A DNA stretch of 64,000 nt from CBDBCU01 sp965203435 (GTDB lineage: Bacteria; Chloroflexota; Dehalococcoidia; Lucifugimonadales; UBA3495). Positions 24,424-33,077 of the stretch are shown here, in pieces. The notes below the pieces were generated by a model. The model was not told where the DNA came from, searched no databases, and worked only from the letters and a program-made list of their open reading frames with translations. Numbering within the stretch: position 1 is the first letter of the stretch; each line of letters begins with the position of its first letter. The stretch is taken from contig CBDBCU010000008.1 of the NCBI GenBank assembly GCA_965203435.1, positions 62,001 through 126,000 of the forward strand, read 5' to 3'. The translations under genes were made by a program, and so were the position numbers.

Positions 24424-25017
24424 ATGCGGAAACGGAACATCCTGATAATTGCCGGCGTCATCATCCTGATACCGGTGCTGGCCGGGGCGTGGTGGCTGCT
24501 GTCGCCGCTGTTCATGAGTCAAGAGGTGGACGAGGCGTTTCCCTTGGCGGCCATGGCGGTAGTCCCGCCGGAGATGACTATGGCTCAGGCCGAGGCGGAA
24601 ATGCGGGATGCGGCCGCTGCGGATATGCCGGAAATGGCGGAGCCGATGCCGCCGGCCGGGCCGGTTGCCGTTGCCGCCGGCAATTTCCGGGACGCCGATT
24701 CCTTTCATCGGGGGCAAGGCACGGCCACTATTTACCGCCAGGCCGACGACACTTATCTGCTGCGCTTTGAGGATTTTCGCGTTACCAACGGGCCGGATTT
24801 GCGGGTGCTGTTGGCGGCGGCGGCCAATCCGCAAAGCCGGGGGGAGCTGCAAGAGGGCGGCTATGTGGAACTGGCCCCCCTCAAGGGCAACATCGGCAGC
24901 CAGAACTATCCCATACCCGAGGGTGTTGACCCGGTGGCGGAGGGCGGCAGCGTCATCATCTACTGCCGGCCCTTTCAGGTAATTTTCAGCGTAGCGCCCT
25001 TGCAACCGGCCGGGTAG
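24424..25017 (+). CDS. Membrane-anchored DM13-domain protein
   Basis: A 197-residue protein. A single N-terminal anchor (ILIIAGVIILIPVLAGAWWLL) is followed by a Met/Ala/Glu-rich spacer, then a DM13 domain (GNFRDADSFHRGQGTATIYR ... LRFEDFRVTNGPDLRVLL ... IYCRPFQVIFSVAPL) with one conserved Cys. DM13 domains are predicted to act in extracellular redox or electron transfer. The ATG at 24424 has GGGGATTGAG upstream. An earlier in-frame ATG at 24400 lies inside the repeat and is less likely. Confidence 0.82.
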   Translation: MRKRNILIIAGVIILIPVLAGAWWLLSPLFMSQEVDEAFPLAAMAVVPPEMTMAQAEAEMRDAAAADMPEMAEPMPPAGPVAVAAGNFRDADSFHRGQGTATIYRQADDTYLLRFEDFRVTNGPDLRVLLAAAANPQSRGELQEGGYVELAPLKGNIGSQNYPIPEGVDPVAEGGSVIIYCRPFQVIFSVAPLQPAG

Positions 25018-25104
25018 GGGGAATACGGGAAATAAAAGCTCCCAAATCGGCATCGTCAAACATCCGGGCATAACCGCCATCCCGGCGGCCGGGTTTTCCC
25101 GCAT

Positions 25105-25812
25105 CTATTCTGACCATAGATCGCACCCCAAAAACTGGCGGCCGGCCTGCTGCGCCGCCGTCATTACCGAATAGCTGCCGGCGGCCGGGTCTAATACTAC
25201 ATCCCCCGGATCCGTTACCGCAGCGATCAGCGCCGCTTGCAGGTTGACCGGCTTGGCGTGCGTCCCGGCTTTTTGCGGGACCGATTCGGTCCAGACATCC
25301 GGGATGTCGTGGCTTTGCCAGACGCCCTTGGCCCGCTTGGGTCGTTTCTGGACAATCAGCAGATATTCGGATACCCGGCGGGTGCGATAGCCCATCCCCA
25401 TCCGGCCCTTGTCCCAAGTTACCAGGTCGACGATTTCCAGAGTCAGCCCCTCCTGTTCCAGCCAGGGGCGGACGCCTTGACAGAGGTGAAACTTGTCCAT
25501 CCACAGGAACAGATGGCCGGAGGGTATCAAGGCCCGGGCAATGCCCTCTATAAAGGCGGCGATGGTATCCTCCGGCATCTGCGGCAAGCCGCTGCGCCGC
25601 TGCCCCCGGCTAACCCCCTCGTTGCCGTACTGCATTTTGTCCAGGATGCCCCGGTACTGGGGATCGAAAATGCACAAGGGGATCGAATCCGCCGCCAATT
25701 CCGCCAGCAGCTGCAAGCCGTCATAGCGGTTCGGCTGATTCAAGGGCAGCGGCCAAGCGGCCGGCGGCGGGGCCGGCGACGGGTCGCGGGTGGTGGCATA
25801 AACTGTGGGCAT
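25105..25812 (-). CDS. Orphan DNA methyltransferase (DPQY type)
   Basis: A 235-residue amino-methyltransferase acting on adenine N6 or cytosine N4. The motif order is that of the beta class: catalytic DPQY at 50-53 (Gln replaces the usual Pro), followed much later by the SAM-binding LDPAAGSYSVMTAA with GCDL at the C-terminus. The target-recognition part (LPQMPEDTIAAFIEG and RTRRVSEYLLIVQKRPKRAKG) lies between. No restriction enzyme is adjacent. The nearest nuclease-like gene is 8 kb away, so this may be regulatory or phage-derived. Confidence 0.82.
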   Translation of the reverse strand: MPTVYATTRDPSPAPPPAAWPLPLNQPNRYDGLQLLAELAADSIPLCIFDPQYRGILDKMQYGNEGVSRGQRRSGLPQMPEDTIAAFIEGIARALIPSGHLFLWMDKFHLCQGVRPWLEQEGLTLEIVDLVTWDKGRMGMGYRTRRVSEYLLIVQKRPKRAKGVWQSHDIPDVWTESVPQKAGTHAKPVNLQAALIAAVTDPGDVVLDPAAGSYSVMTAAQQAGRQFLGCDLWSE

Positions 25813-25833
25813 TGGTTAGTCCTTGCTGTTGCC

Positions 25834-25862
25834 GGATTCCCGCTTACGCGGGAATGACGGTA
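25834..25862. repeat. REP1 right-arm solo copy
   Basis: Only the right arm (GGATTCCCGCTTACGCGGGA followed by ATGACGGTAG) is present here, upstream of the methyltransferase gene. Confidence 0.7.
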
Positions 25863-25947
25863 GGGATGGGCGGCATTTCCGGGTTGCCCCTGGCGTGGGA
25901 ATGGCGGTTTCTATAGGCGATATAGTCTTGGCGGCGGATTTGATGGC

Positions 25948-26038
25948 TGGCGGAGAGAGAGGGATTCGAACCCTCGAGAGGCGGTTAGCCCCTACACGAT
26001 TTCCAGTCGTGCCCGTTCGTCCACTCCGGCACCTCTCC
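25948..26038 (-). tRNA. tRNA-Ser (GGA)
   Basis: On the minus strand GGAGAGGTG opens the acceptor and D regions. The anticodon loop CTGGAAA lies between complementary CACGA and TCGTG, giving anticodon GGA. A long class II variable arm follows, then the TTCGAAT loop and an encoded CCA end. The 7-bp acceptor closes with one G-T pair. Confidence 0.95.
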
Positions 26039-26256
26039 GCAGTAAAGGGGGACAAAATCCATTATATCCGGTCGGAATCGCTTTTGTCAAAGGCCGGCGG
26101 CGGTTTTTTGACGAATTGCCGCCATCCGCCCCTTTACTCCCCGGGATCCACCGGCGGCAGGGCGGCCATTTCCTCCTCGGTAAGCTCCGGGCCAAAGGCC
26201 ACTTTCGGGTGCAGCGGCATCGTCAAGACGCGCAAAAGCCGTTCCCGGTCGGCCCG

Positions 26257-26688
26257 TTAGCGGCGGGTCAAGTGAGCCGGGCGGGGCGGTTCGCTCTGCC
26301 GCCGCAGCTGCCCGAGGTCCCGGCAGTAGGTTACGGCCGCCGCCAGCAAAGGCCGCACGTCGCTGTCGAACATCTGATGCTCGTAATAGTTGGTATGCAG
26401 GTGGTCGATGGCGGCGAAAGTCACCGCCAGGTCCGGCCGGTTCCACTCCATGGACAAGCAAGTGGAAACGGCCCGCAGATGGTTGTGAAAGCGGTGATTC
26501 CAGCCGCGCTGCTGGGCTACGGCTTTCAGGGCGGTTGCGATGGCGCCCCAAATCTTTTCCACGGCTTGGGCCAAGTCGCCCTGATCCAATTCCTCCCGGG
26601 CCAGGGTCAGCCGCAGTTGGCTGATTTGTTCGTACCGGGCCGGCGAGGAGGGCCGCAACTGCTGAATTTCGGCGGTAGTGGTGGTCAT
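26257..26688 (-). CDS. HEPN/PaREP1-like protein lacking the catalytic Arg
   Basis: A 143-residue all-helical protein. The signature LDQGDLAQAVEKIWGAIATALKA is typical of PaREP1-type HEPN proteins. It ends with AAIDHLHTNYYE, where HEPN RNases carry R-x4-6-H. His98 is present but the Arg position is Ala93, so an RNase role is doubtful. A binding or antitoxin role is possible. The start MTTTTAEI follows an AGGAGAAAG site. It lies 23 bases after a DUF3800 gene, so the two form an operon. Confidence 0.68.
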   Translation of the reverse strand: MTTTTAEIQQLRPSSPARYEQISQLRLTLAREELDQGDLAQAVEKIWGAIATALKAVAQQRGWNHRFHNHLRAVSTCLSMEWNRPDLAVTFAAIDHLHTNYYEHQMFDSDVRPLLAAAVTYCRDLGQLRRQSEPPRPAHLTRR

Positions 26689-26711
26689 TTTCTTTCTCCT
26701 GAATTGCCCGG

Positions 26712-27479
26712 CTAAAACTGCACCGGGTAGATAACCTGAATTACCCGCCCGTCGCGCAAAGCGGTAAAGTAGCCGTGGGCGCCGCCGGGGTTTTGCAGCC
26801 AGCGGCGGACGAAATAGGCGCACATATTAGCCAGCTGAGTGCAGACCGATTCCCCGGCGGGAGTGTAGCAGAAGTTTTCCAGCACCGCCGGCGTAGGGAT
26901 TTCCACTTCCGAATGGAGAAACTGCCGCATATACTCCGGCTTGGTGGAGCGCCCGCTTTCCGCCACCACCAGGGCATAATCCCGGATTGGCCCCGGGGCG
27001 TCCATAATATGCTCCGGATCGGTGTCGGCCATCACCGCCTCGTCCAGAAACATATTGAGGGCAAAGAGGAACTTGCTGACGATGGCGGCCGCCGGGGTGT
27101 CCCATTCGGCGGCGGCGGGATTGCCCTCAGCCCGGGCCTGCTGCCAGCGGGCTTTGTCCACATAGCTGACGATGACCGGAGATTCCCGGCGCAGCAGGAT
27201 GTTCAGGCAGTCCTGGATCAATTCGGCCCGCCGCTGCTGCGGCCAGGCATTGAAAAATCCCCGGCCCTGATACAGGTCGGCGATTTTCAGGACCGACGGC
27301 GCATTATCGCCGCCCAAGGGACTGCCGAAATGCCGGCGGCACAGGGCGTTGAACTCCCCATTGACCGCCACATAGCGGCTTTCGTGGATAACCAGCCCGG
27401 CATAAACCTGCTGCGGCTGGCCGGGATCGCTGCCGCGGTTCCCGGTGTTGCCCGATTCGCCCAGAAAGACCATATACAT
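26712..27479 (-). CDS. DUF3800 protein
   Basis: A 255-residue member of DUF3800, a family of predicted RNase H-like nucleases found in mobile and defence loci. The N-terminal strand normally carries DESG. Here it is GESG (residues 7-10 in MVFLGESGNTG), so the first acidic residue is missing. Later segments (VAESG with K-P-E-Y-M, and GVIQVIYPVQF-like end) follow the family outline. It is the first gene of a two-gene unit with a HEPN/PaREP1-like partner downstream. Activity is uncertain because of the substitution. Confidence 0.78.
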   Translation of the reverse strand: MYMVFLGESGNTGNRGSDPGQPQQVYAGLVIHESRYVAVNGEFNALCRRHFGSPLGGDNAPSVLKIADLYQGRGFFNAWPQQRRAELIQDCLNILLRRESPVIVSYVDKARWQQARAEGNPAAAEWDTPAAAIVSKFLFALNMFLDEAVMADTDPEHIMDAPGPIRDYALVVAESGRSTKPEYMRQFLHSEVEIPTPAVLENFCYTPAGESVCTQLANMCAYFVRRWLQNPGGAHGYFTALRDGRVIQVIYPVQF

Positions 27480-27598
27480 CGGCGCTGCCTCCCCGCAAGC
27501 TCCGGGACGGATAGATTATGATAGGGCAAGAGCCTATCCTTGACTAATCCCTTGCCCTTATTCCCGTGAATCTTACTGACATTCCCACCGCCCCGCTA

Positions 27599-27812
27599 CC
27601 GTCATTCCCGCGACCCTCACCGTCATTCCCGCGTAAGCGGGAATCCCGAACGGTATTGCCAAAGCCCGGCCGGTTGCCGGCCGGGGATTCCCGGATTCCC
27701 GTTCACCCCTACCGTCATTCCCGCGTAAGCGGGAATCCCGAACGGTACTGAAAAGACCAGCCCTTTGCCTCCAACCGCCGCCGGATTCCCGCTTACGCGG
27801 GAATGACGGTAG
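27599..27812. repeat. Two REP1 copies in tandem
   Basis: The 457-base gap 27480-27936 has no gene. Two REP1 units occupy 27599-27812, the first with a degraded right arm. Further on, a short direct duplication (GGTGGATAGAATGGGTTTTG-like, twice) precedes the L25 gene. Confidence 0.85.
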
Positions 27813-27936
27813 CGGGGCGCGGGAATGACGGTTTTATAAACCTTTGCCCGGTGGATAGGATGGGTTTTGCCGGCCCTCGTCCGGTGGATAGAATGGGTTT
27901 TGCCCGCCGCTACCCCGGCGGTTAGAATGGCCCGGC

Positions 27937-28536
27937 TTATTCGCCGCCCTCGGCCGCATCGGATGGCCCGGCCCGGCCGGCGTCCACCCGGACTACGATA
28001 GCCTCCGGGTCAGTCAGCAGGGTTACATTCGGCGGCAGGGCAATATCGGCGGCCCGCACCACGGCGTTGGTATCCACCAGGGCGGACAGGTCAATGGCAA
28101 TTTCGTTGGGGATTTCCAGGGGCAGGGCTTCCACTTCCAATTGGTAGAGAACTTGCGCCACGGCCCCGCCGGTGCGCTGCGCCCCCGGCGACTCGCCGCT
28201 GAGGGTTATGGGGGCTTGGGCCGCCACCGGCCGGTTCGCCGACACCGCCAGAAAGTCCACGTGCAGCAGTTGTTCCCGCACCGGACTCCACTGGATTTCC
28301 CGGGCAAAGGTTAGCCGTTCTCCGGCTTCCCCCCGCACCGACAGGGTGATGGGATTGGCGCTGCCGGCCCGCTGCAAGGCTCGCAGCAGTTGCTTTTCCT
28401 CGCCCTGCAAGGGGCGCGATTCCAGGCCCGGCCCGTAGAGATGCGCCGGCACCGTCCCGGCCCGCCGCAGTTGCTTAACCTTTTTGCCGGTAATCGTCCG
28501 GGGTTCCAGTTCCAGCTTGATCGCCTCGGTGGTCAT
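27937..28536 (-). CDS. rplY: Ribosomal protein L25 (CTC-type)
   Basis: A 199-residue long-form L25, which binds 5S rRNA. The N-terminal L25 domain (KLELEPRTITGKKVKQLRRAGTVPAHLYG) is followed by the TL5/CTC beta domain (LLHVDFLAVSANRPVAAQAPI ... LEIPNEIAIDLSALVDTNAVVRAADIALP) and an Ala/Gly/Glu tail. The ATG at 28536 follows AAGGAG at 12 bases. The longer frame upstream is repeat-derived. Confidence 0.93.
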   Translation of the reverse strand: MTTEAIKLELEPRTITGKKVKQLRRAGTVPAHLYGPGLESRPLQGEEKQLLRALQRAGSANPITLSVRGEAGERLTFAREIQWSPVREQLLHVDFLAVSANRPVAAQAPITLSGESPGAQRTGGAVAQVLYQLEVEALPLEIPNEIAIDLSALVDTNAVVRAADIALPPNVTLLTDPEAIVVRVDAGRAGPSDAAEGGE

Positions 28537-28643
28537 ACGGATGAAATGCTCCTTAATCTGACTTGGGCTTACAATAATAACACCGCCCGGCGGGAAAAGA
28601 AACCCTTGCGGCGGCGCGGGTTCAAGGGAATTGCATATAAGCT

Positions 28644-28740
28644 CGTCCTTCCCGCGCAAGCGGGAATCCCGACGGTACTGCCATAGACCGGCGTACTACC
28701 CATCAGGCATTTCTGGATTCCCGCTTACGCGGGAATGACG
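28644..28740. repeat. REP1 copy
   Basis: A full copy with a variant left arm (CGTCCTTCCCGCGCAAGCGG) lies in the 325-base gap between L25 and the DUF262 gene. No gene was seen in the gap. Confidence 0.82.
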
Positions 28741-28861
28741 ATCGACGGGACGGTATCTATATGCGATTGCCCGGATTCGGGCTTGCCCGCCTTTTGACTA
28801 ACGCCGCCGCCAATGGTAAAATCTGTTTCAGCCCCACAACTTATGGCCGGAGTTTTAGGAA

Positions 28862-29996
28862 ATGCTTGCACGGGAAAGGGATGATGCCCGGATTGACTTG
28901 GAGTGGGATCCGGAACGGGACACGGACCTGGAATTGGAGCCGGTAAGCTCCGAGGAGGGAGGATTACGCCAGTTCCCCGGCCAACTGCGAGATTGCCACT
29001 TACCCGGGGGATTTCCCTTTGGAAACCTGGCATGAGATGTGGCAGGACGGGGAAATCCTCCTCCCGGAGTTTCAGCGGGGTTTTGTCTGGAAACCGGTTC
29101 AGGCCAGCCGGCTGATCGAGTCTTTCCTGCTGGGCCTGCCGGTGCCGCCGGTCTATCTGTACGGCAAATATCGCTCGCTGGAACGCCTGGTGATTGACGG
29201 GCAGCAGCGGCTGAAAAGCGTTTTCTATTTTATGGAGGGACGCTTTGGCGGGGACACCCCCTTTGCGGGCCAGGAGTTTCGGCTGACCGGGCTGAACCCG
29301 GAAAGCCCGTACCGGGAGCGGACTTTTGCCGAGCTGTGGGCGTGGGATCAGAAACGGGTTAAGGGCGCGTTGCTCCGGGCGGTGATTATTGAACCGGTTC
29401 GGCCGGGGGATTACGCCAGCGTGTATCCGATTTTTGAGCGGCTGCACAGCGGTTGCGCCGCCCTTTCCAATCAGGAAATACGCAACGGCATCAATGGCGG
29501 CAACGGCGGCCGCTTGGTGTCGTTCCTGCGGGAGCTTAACCGCGACCCTCAGTGGCGGCAAATTTTGGGGAAAGAGACCCTGGACTGCCGGGAGCGGGAT
29601 GTAGAGTTGCTGGTGCGTTTCCTGGCTCTGCGGAACAGCGGCGGTTACTGGAAGCCGATGAAAGTTTTTCTGTCCCGGTTTATGCAGGAAAATCGGGAGG
29701 CACCGGAAGCCGCGTTAGCCGAAAGGGGGCAGTTGTTTGCGGAAACCTGCCGGCAGGTAGTAGCGGCGTTGGGCAAAAAGCCCTTTCACGGTAAAGCCGG
29801 GTTGAAGGTGGCGGTAATGGATGCCGTGCTGGTGGCCTTTTCCAAGAACCTGGATCAGATCCCGGCGGATGTGGCGGCCCGCTATCAGCAACTTCGCCAG
29901 GATGCGGATTTTATGCGCGACACCGAGCAGGGGACGACAGAGCCGGCGGCGGTGCAGCGGCGTTTGGCCCAGGCCAAGCAGGTTTTGTTCGGGTAG
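28862..29996 (+). CDS. DUF262 (ParB-like nuclease) protein, frameshifted N-terminus
   Basis: A DUF262/GmrSD-type protein of about 378 residues when repaired. The ParB-like core shows LPEFQRGFVWKPVQASRLIE and VIDGQQR. The family N-terminus (YPGDFPLETWHEMW) is coded upstream of the TTG at 29019 in the same frame. The acidic opening (MLARERDDARIDLEWDPERD) from the ATG at 28862 is in another frame. Removing one G from GAGGAGGGAGGAT near 28957 joins them. Either an indel or mutation is present, or translation starts at 29019. The next gene encodes a HEPN protein, a pairing known from predicted defence modules. Confidence 0.78.
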
Positions 29997-30003
29997 GGCG
30001 GCG

Positions 30004-30483
30004 GTGCGGATTCCCTCTATTGAACGGATTCTGGTGGTTTGCGCGGACCATCTGGAAGCCACCCATTCCTATGGTACCGCCATTGAAACCCTGCTTACCT
30101 ATGCGCTGGTCATCCGGCTTTACGCCGAGTTTGAGCAGCAGATTCAGGTTGCCCTGGCGGAAAAGAGCGGTTCTATCGCAGTGGCGGCGGCGCGGGCCGC
30201 TTTCGAGGCCCGGATTAAAGACCACGATCGCGGCATTCGCGTCCGTAATCTGTCGGAATTGTTAGCCAGTTTCGGCGCGCGGTATCGGGCCGATTGGGCC
30301 GCCCGGCTGGCCAAAAACCCGCGGGCGGTCACGGATTACGGCCTTATTGTGGCGAAGCGGCATGAAACGGCCCATTCCGCCGAGACTATCGCCAACTTTC
30401 GGGAAGTCCGGGCCTGGTATGAATCGGGGCATATCGTCCTGGATTTTTTCCGGGATACCCTGTTTGCCATTGACCCGGCGTAG
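30004..30483 (+). CDS. HEPN-domain protein (RiboL-PSP/MAE-like)
   Basis: A 159-residue all-helical protein starting with GTG seven bases after the DUF262 stop. It carries the HEPN RNase signature R119-x4-H124 (KRHETAHS) near the C-terminus, preceded by VRNLSELLASFG, typical of RiboL-PSP-type HEPN domains. Many HEPN proteins of this kind cleave RNA when triggered. With DUF262 next door, a toxin or abortive-infection role is plausible but inferred. The longer frame from 29821 is read through the DUF262 gene and is not real. Confidence 0.75.
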   Translation: MRIPSIERILVVCADHLEATHSYGTAIETLLTYALVIRLYAEFEQQIQVALAEKSGSIAVAAARAAFEARIKDHDRGIRVRNLSELLASFGARYRADWAARLAKNPRAVTDYGLIVAKRHETAHSAETIANFREVRAWYESGHIVLDFFRDTLFAIDPA

Positions 30484-30592
30484 CGGCCCGATTAACCTTA
30501 TCCCGATTAAACTTGCCTTTATCCCCTATCGGCAACTACCCTATATCGTAGTTGCGGCAATCCACCAAATCCCCCCAAGGAGGCGCCGGCTA

Positions 30593-32215
30593 ATGACTAT
30601 GCGCTATCCCCTGCTGGTTTCCCGGATGCTGGAACGGGCCCGGGCCATTTTTCCCCATAAGGAAATCATTACCCGCATTGACGGCGGCGTCCACCGCTAT
30701 ACCTACCGGGATTTGGCCGGCCGGGTGGGGCGGCTGGGCAATGCCCTGGCCGGCCTCGGCGTAGGGCAAGGCGACCGGGTTGGCACTTTTGCCTGGAACA
30801 CCTACCGCCATCTGGAAGCCTACTTCGCCGCCCCCACCATGGGCGCGGTCATCCACACCATCAACATCCGCTTGGCCGCCGCCGATCTGGTCTATATTAT
30901 CAACCACGCCGGGGACAAGGTACTGCTGATCGACCCGGACTTGGCCCCGATTATCGCCGCCATTGCCCCTCAACTGGAATCGGTAGAACATTACATCCTG
31001 CTGACCGACAGCCCGGCCCCGGATACCGGCCTGCCGGCGGCCCTTTGCTACGAGGAATTGCTGGCGGCGGCCGCTCCGGATTTTACGCCGGCCGAGTTGG
31101 ATGAATACGCCCCGGCCGGCTTGTGCTACACCTCGGCCACCACCGGGCGGCCCAAGGGCGTGGTTTATAGCCACCGCAGCCTGTATCTGCATTCCCTGAC
31201 CGAGTGCATGGCCGATGCGATGGCCTTTTCCGAGCGGGATACGGCCCTGGCGGTAGTGCCAATGTTTCACGCCAATTGCTGGGGGTTTCCCTATTCCTGC
31301 ACAATGGTGGGGGCTAATCAGGTAATGCCCGGGGCCCGGCCCGACCCGCAAGCCATTTGCGAACTGATGGCGCAGCATCGGGTCACCGTCAGCGCCGGCG
31401 TGCCGACCATCTGGGTCGGAGTGTTGGACTATCTGGAGCGTTCCGGGGCGCAGTACGACTTTTCGGCTTTGCGGGAAGTCATCAGCGGCGGGTCGGCCCT
31501 GCCGGTCAGCGTCATCCAAGCCTATCGGGAACGGCTGGGCATCAACCTGGTGCAAGCCTACGGAATGACCGAGGCCGCCCCCATCGTTACCTACAATCGC
31601 CGCAAATCGGGATTGGATAGCCTTTCCGCCGCCGAGAAAGACCGACTGGCCGGCAAGCAGGGGCTGCTGGTGGCCGGCCTGGAGATGAAACTGGTGGACG
31701 AGGCCGGCCAGGAATTGCCCTGGGATGGGGAACAGCGCGGCGAGCTGCTGTTTCGCGGCCCCTGGCTGGCTGCCGAATACTATCGGGATGACCGCACCGC
31801 CGAAACTTTCCGCGCGGGCTGGTATCACAGCGGCGATATTGCCGCCATTGACCCGGAGGGATATGTGCAGATTGGCGACCGGGTGCGGGATATGGTGAAA
31901 AGCGGCGGCGAGTGGATTTCCTCGGTGGATCTGGAAACGGCCATCATTGCCCATCCGGAAGTGCTGGAGGCGGCGGTTATCGCCATCCCCCATCCCACCT
32001 GGCAGGAGCGGCCGCTGGCCTGCGTCGTCCCCCGCCCGGCGGCCGCCAATACCCTGGACAAAACCGCCATCCTCGCCTTTATCCAGGATCAGTTTGCCCG
32101 CTGGTGGCTGCCGGATGAGGTGGTGTTCCTGGACGAAATCCCCAAGACCAGCGTAGGGAAGTTTGACAAAAAGCTGCTCCGGGAGCGGTTTCAAGACTAT
32201 GCGGCGGGGGGGTAG
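30593..32215 (+). CDS. Acyl-CoA synthetase (AMP-forming)
   Basis: A 540-residue adenylate-forming ligase that activates fatty or related acids to acyl-CoA. The P-loop-like motif reads YTSATTGRPKGVVYSHRS, with Ala where Gly is usual. GMTEAAPI and WYHSGDIAAIDPEGYVQIGDRVRDMVKSGGEWIS are the A5 and A7-A8 motifs, and Lys in KTSVGKFDKK is the catalytic A10 lysine. The ATG at 30593 has AAGGAGG ten bases upstream. The stop is followed at once by a REP2 left arm. Confidence 0.93.
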   Translation: MTMRYPLLVSRMLERARAIFPHKEIITRIDGGVHRYTYRDLAGRVGRLGNALAGLGVGQGDRVGTFAWNTYRHLEAYFAAPTMGAVIHTINIRLAAADLVYIINHAGDKVLLIDPDLAPIIAAIAPQLESVEHYILLTDSPAPDTGLPAALCYEELLAAAAPDFTPAELDEYAPAGLCYTSATTGRPKGVVYSHRSLYLHSLTECMADAMAFSERDTALAVVPMFHANCWGFPYSCTMVGANQVMPGARPDPQAICELMAQHRVTVSAGVPTIWVGVLDYLERSGAQYDFSALREVISGGSALPVSVIQAYRERLGINLVQAYGMTEAAPIVTYNRRKSGLDSLSAAEKDRLAGKQGLLVAGLEMKLVDEAGQELPWDGEQRGELLFRGPWLAAEYYRDDRTAETFRAGWYHSGDIAAIDPEGYVQIGDRVRDMVKSGGEWISSVDLETAIIAHPEVLEAAVIAIPHPTWQERPLACVVPRPAAANTLDKTAILAFIQDQFARWWLPDEVVFLDEIPKTSVGKFDKKLLRERFQDYAAGG

Positions 32216-32220
32216 GTGGG

Positions 32221-32396
32221 GAAACGGATTCAAACATGGATAGACAGGATAGACAGGATTTTGGTGTCTGCTTAGAACGGTTTTGACAGCCAGTACCGTC
32301 ATTCCCGCGTAAGCGGGAATCCCTCGGCGGCTTGACCGGGATGCGGCATTATACGGCAGTACCGGCGGGATTCCCGCTTACGCGGGAATGACGGTA
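32221..32396. repeat. REP2 left arm fused to REP1
   Basis: A REP2 left arm (32221-32280) directly abuts a full REP1 copy (32296-32396). The REP2 right arm is absent. The arrangement looks like the composite at 22977 after loss of its right end. Confidence 0.8.
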
Positions 32397-32492
32397 AGAG
32401 GGCGGCGGGAAGGACGGTTAAGGGGCCGCCGGGATTGGCGGAGAATGAGGCCGGGCGGCGGCCGCCGCCCGGCTGGGGGGATTGGCGGGGAA

Positions 32493-32942
32493 CTAGTCCA
32501 GCACCAGTTCCTTGTTGCGGCGGCCGGGTTCGCCCATAATCGCCAGACCGATAGCCGGGTCGGCCTGATTGTTGCAGAAAAACTCCACCCGGTTGCCGTC
32601 CGGATCCATAAAATAGACGCTGGAAGTCATCCCGTGATCGGTGTTGTGGTCGAGGGTGACCTCCCCGCCCTTGAGGTTGTGATAAACCTCCTTCAGGGCG
32701 TCCAGGTCGGCCACCTGCACCGCGAAGTGGTTCAGCCCCAGCTGGCCGCTGGTCACCGGCATAGCGTCCGCCGGAGCCTGAAACAGGGCCAGGTCGTGGT
32801 GGATTTTGCCGCAGGTCAGGAAAGTCCCGGTGGGCGTCTGCCGGGAAATCTCAAAACCCAGGATGTCGGTGTAAAACCGGGTGGATTCGGCCAGGTCCTT
32901 GACATTAAGCACCAGGTGGCCCACGCGCATGGGTTTAGCCAT
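32493..32942 (-). CDS. VOC-family protein (extradiol dioxygenase-like)
   Basis: A 149-residue vicinal-oxygen-chelate protein of two beta-alpha-beta modules. The likely metal ligands are His in VGHLVLNV, His in LNHFAVQV and Glu in NRVEFFC. YFMDPDGNRVEFF is typical of catechol-2,3-dioxygenase-like and glyoxalase-like proteins. The ATG at 32942 follows CAAGGAGGGA. The substrate is unknown. Aromatic-ring or methylglyoxal-type chemistry are both possible. Confidence 0.85.
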   Translation of the reverse strand: MAKPMRVGHLVLNVKDLAESTRFYTDILGFEISRQTPTGTFLTCGKIHHDLALFQAPADAMPVTSGQLGLNHFAVQVADLDALKEVYHNLKGGEVTLDHNTDHGMTSSVYFMDPDGNRVEFFCNNQADPAIGLAIMGEPGRRNKELVLD

Positions 32943-33077
32943 AACGATCCCTCCTTGCTGGGCGGCGGGACGAAACCAAGGGTTAAGAGGTGAACCAAGG
33001 TTCGCTCCCGCCAAGTTGCCTGGAATTATACGCCGCTTTTTCGGAAAGGGCAAGGGGTAGGGCGGCCCAAATACCCC

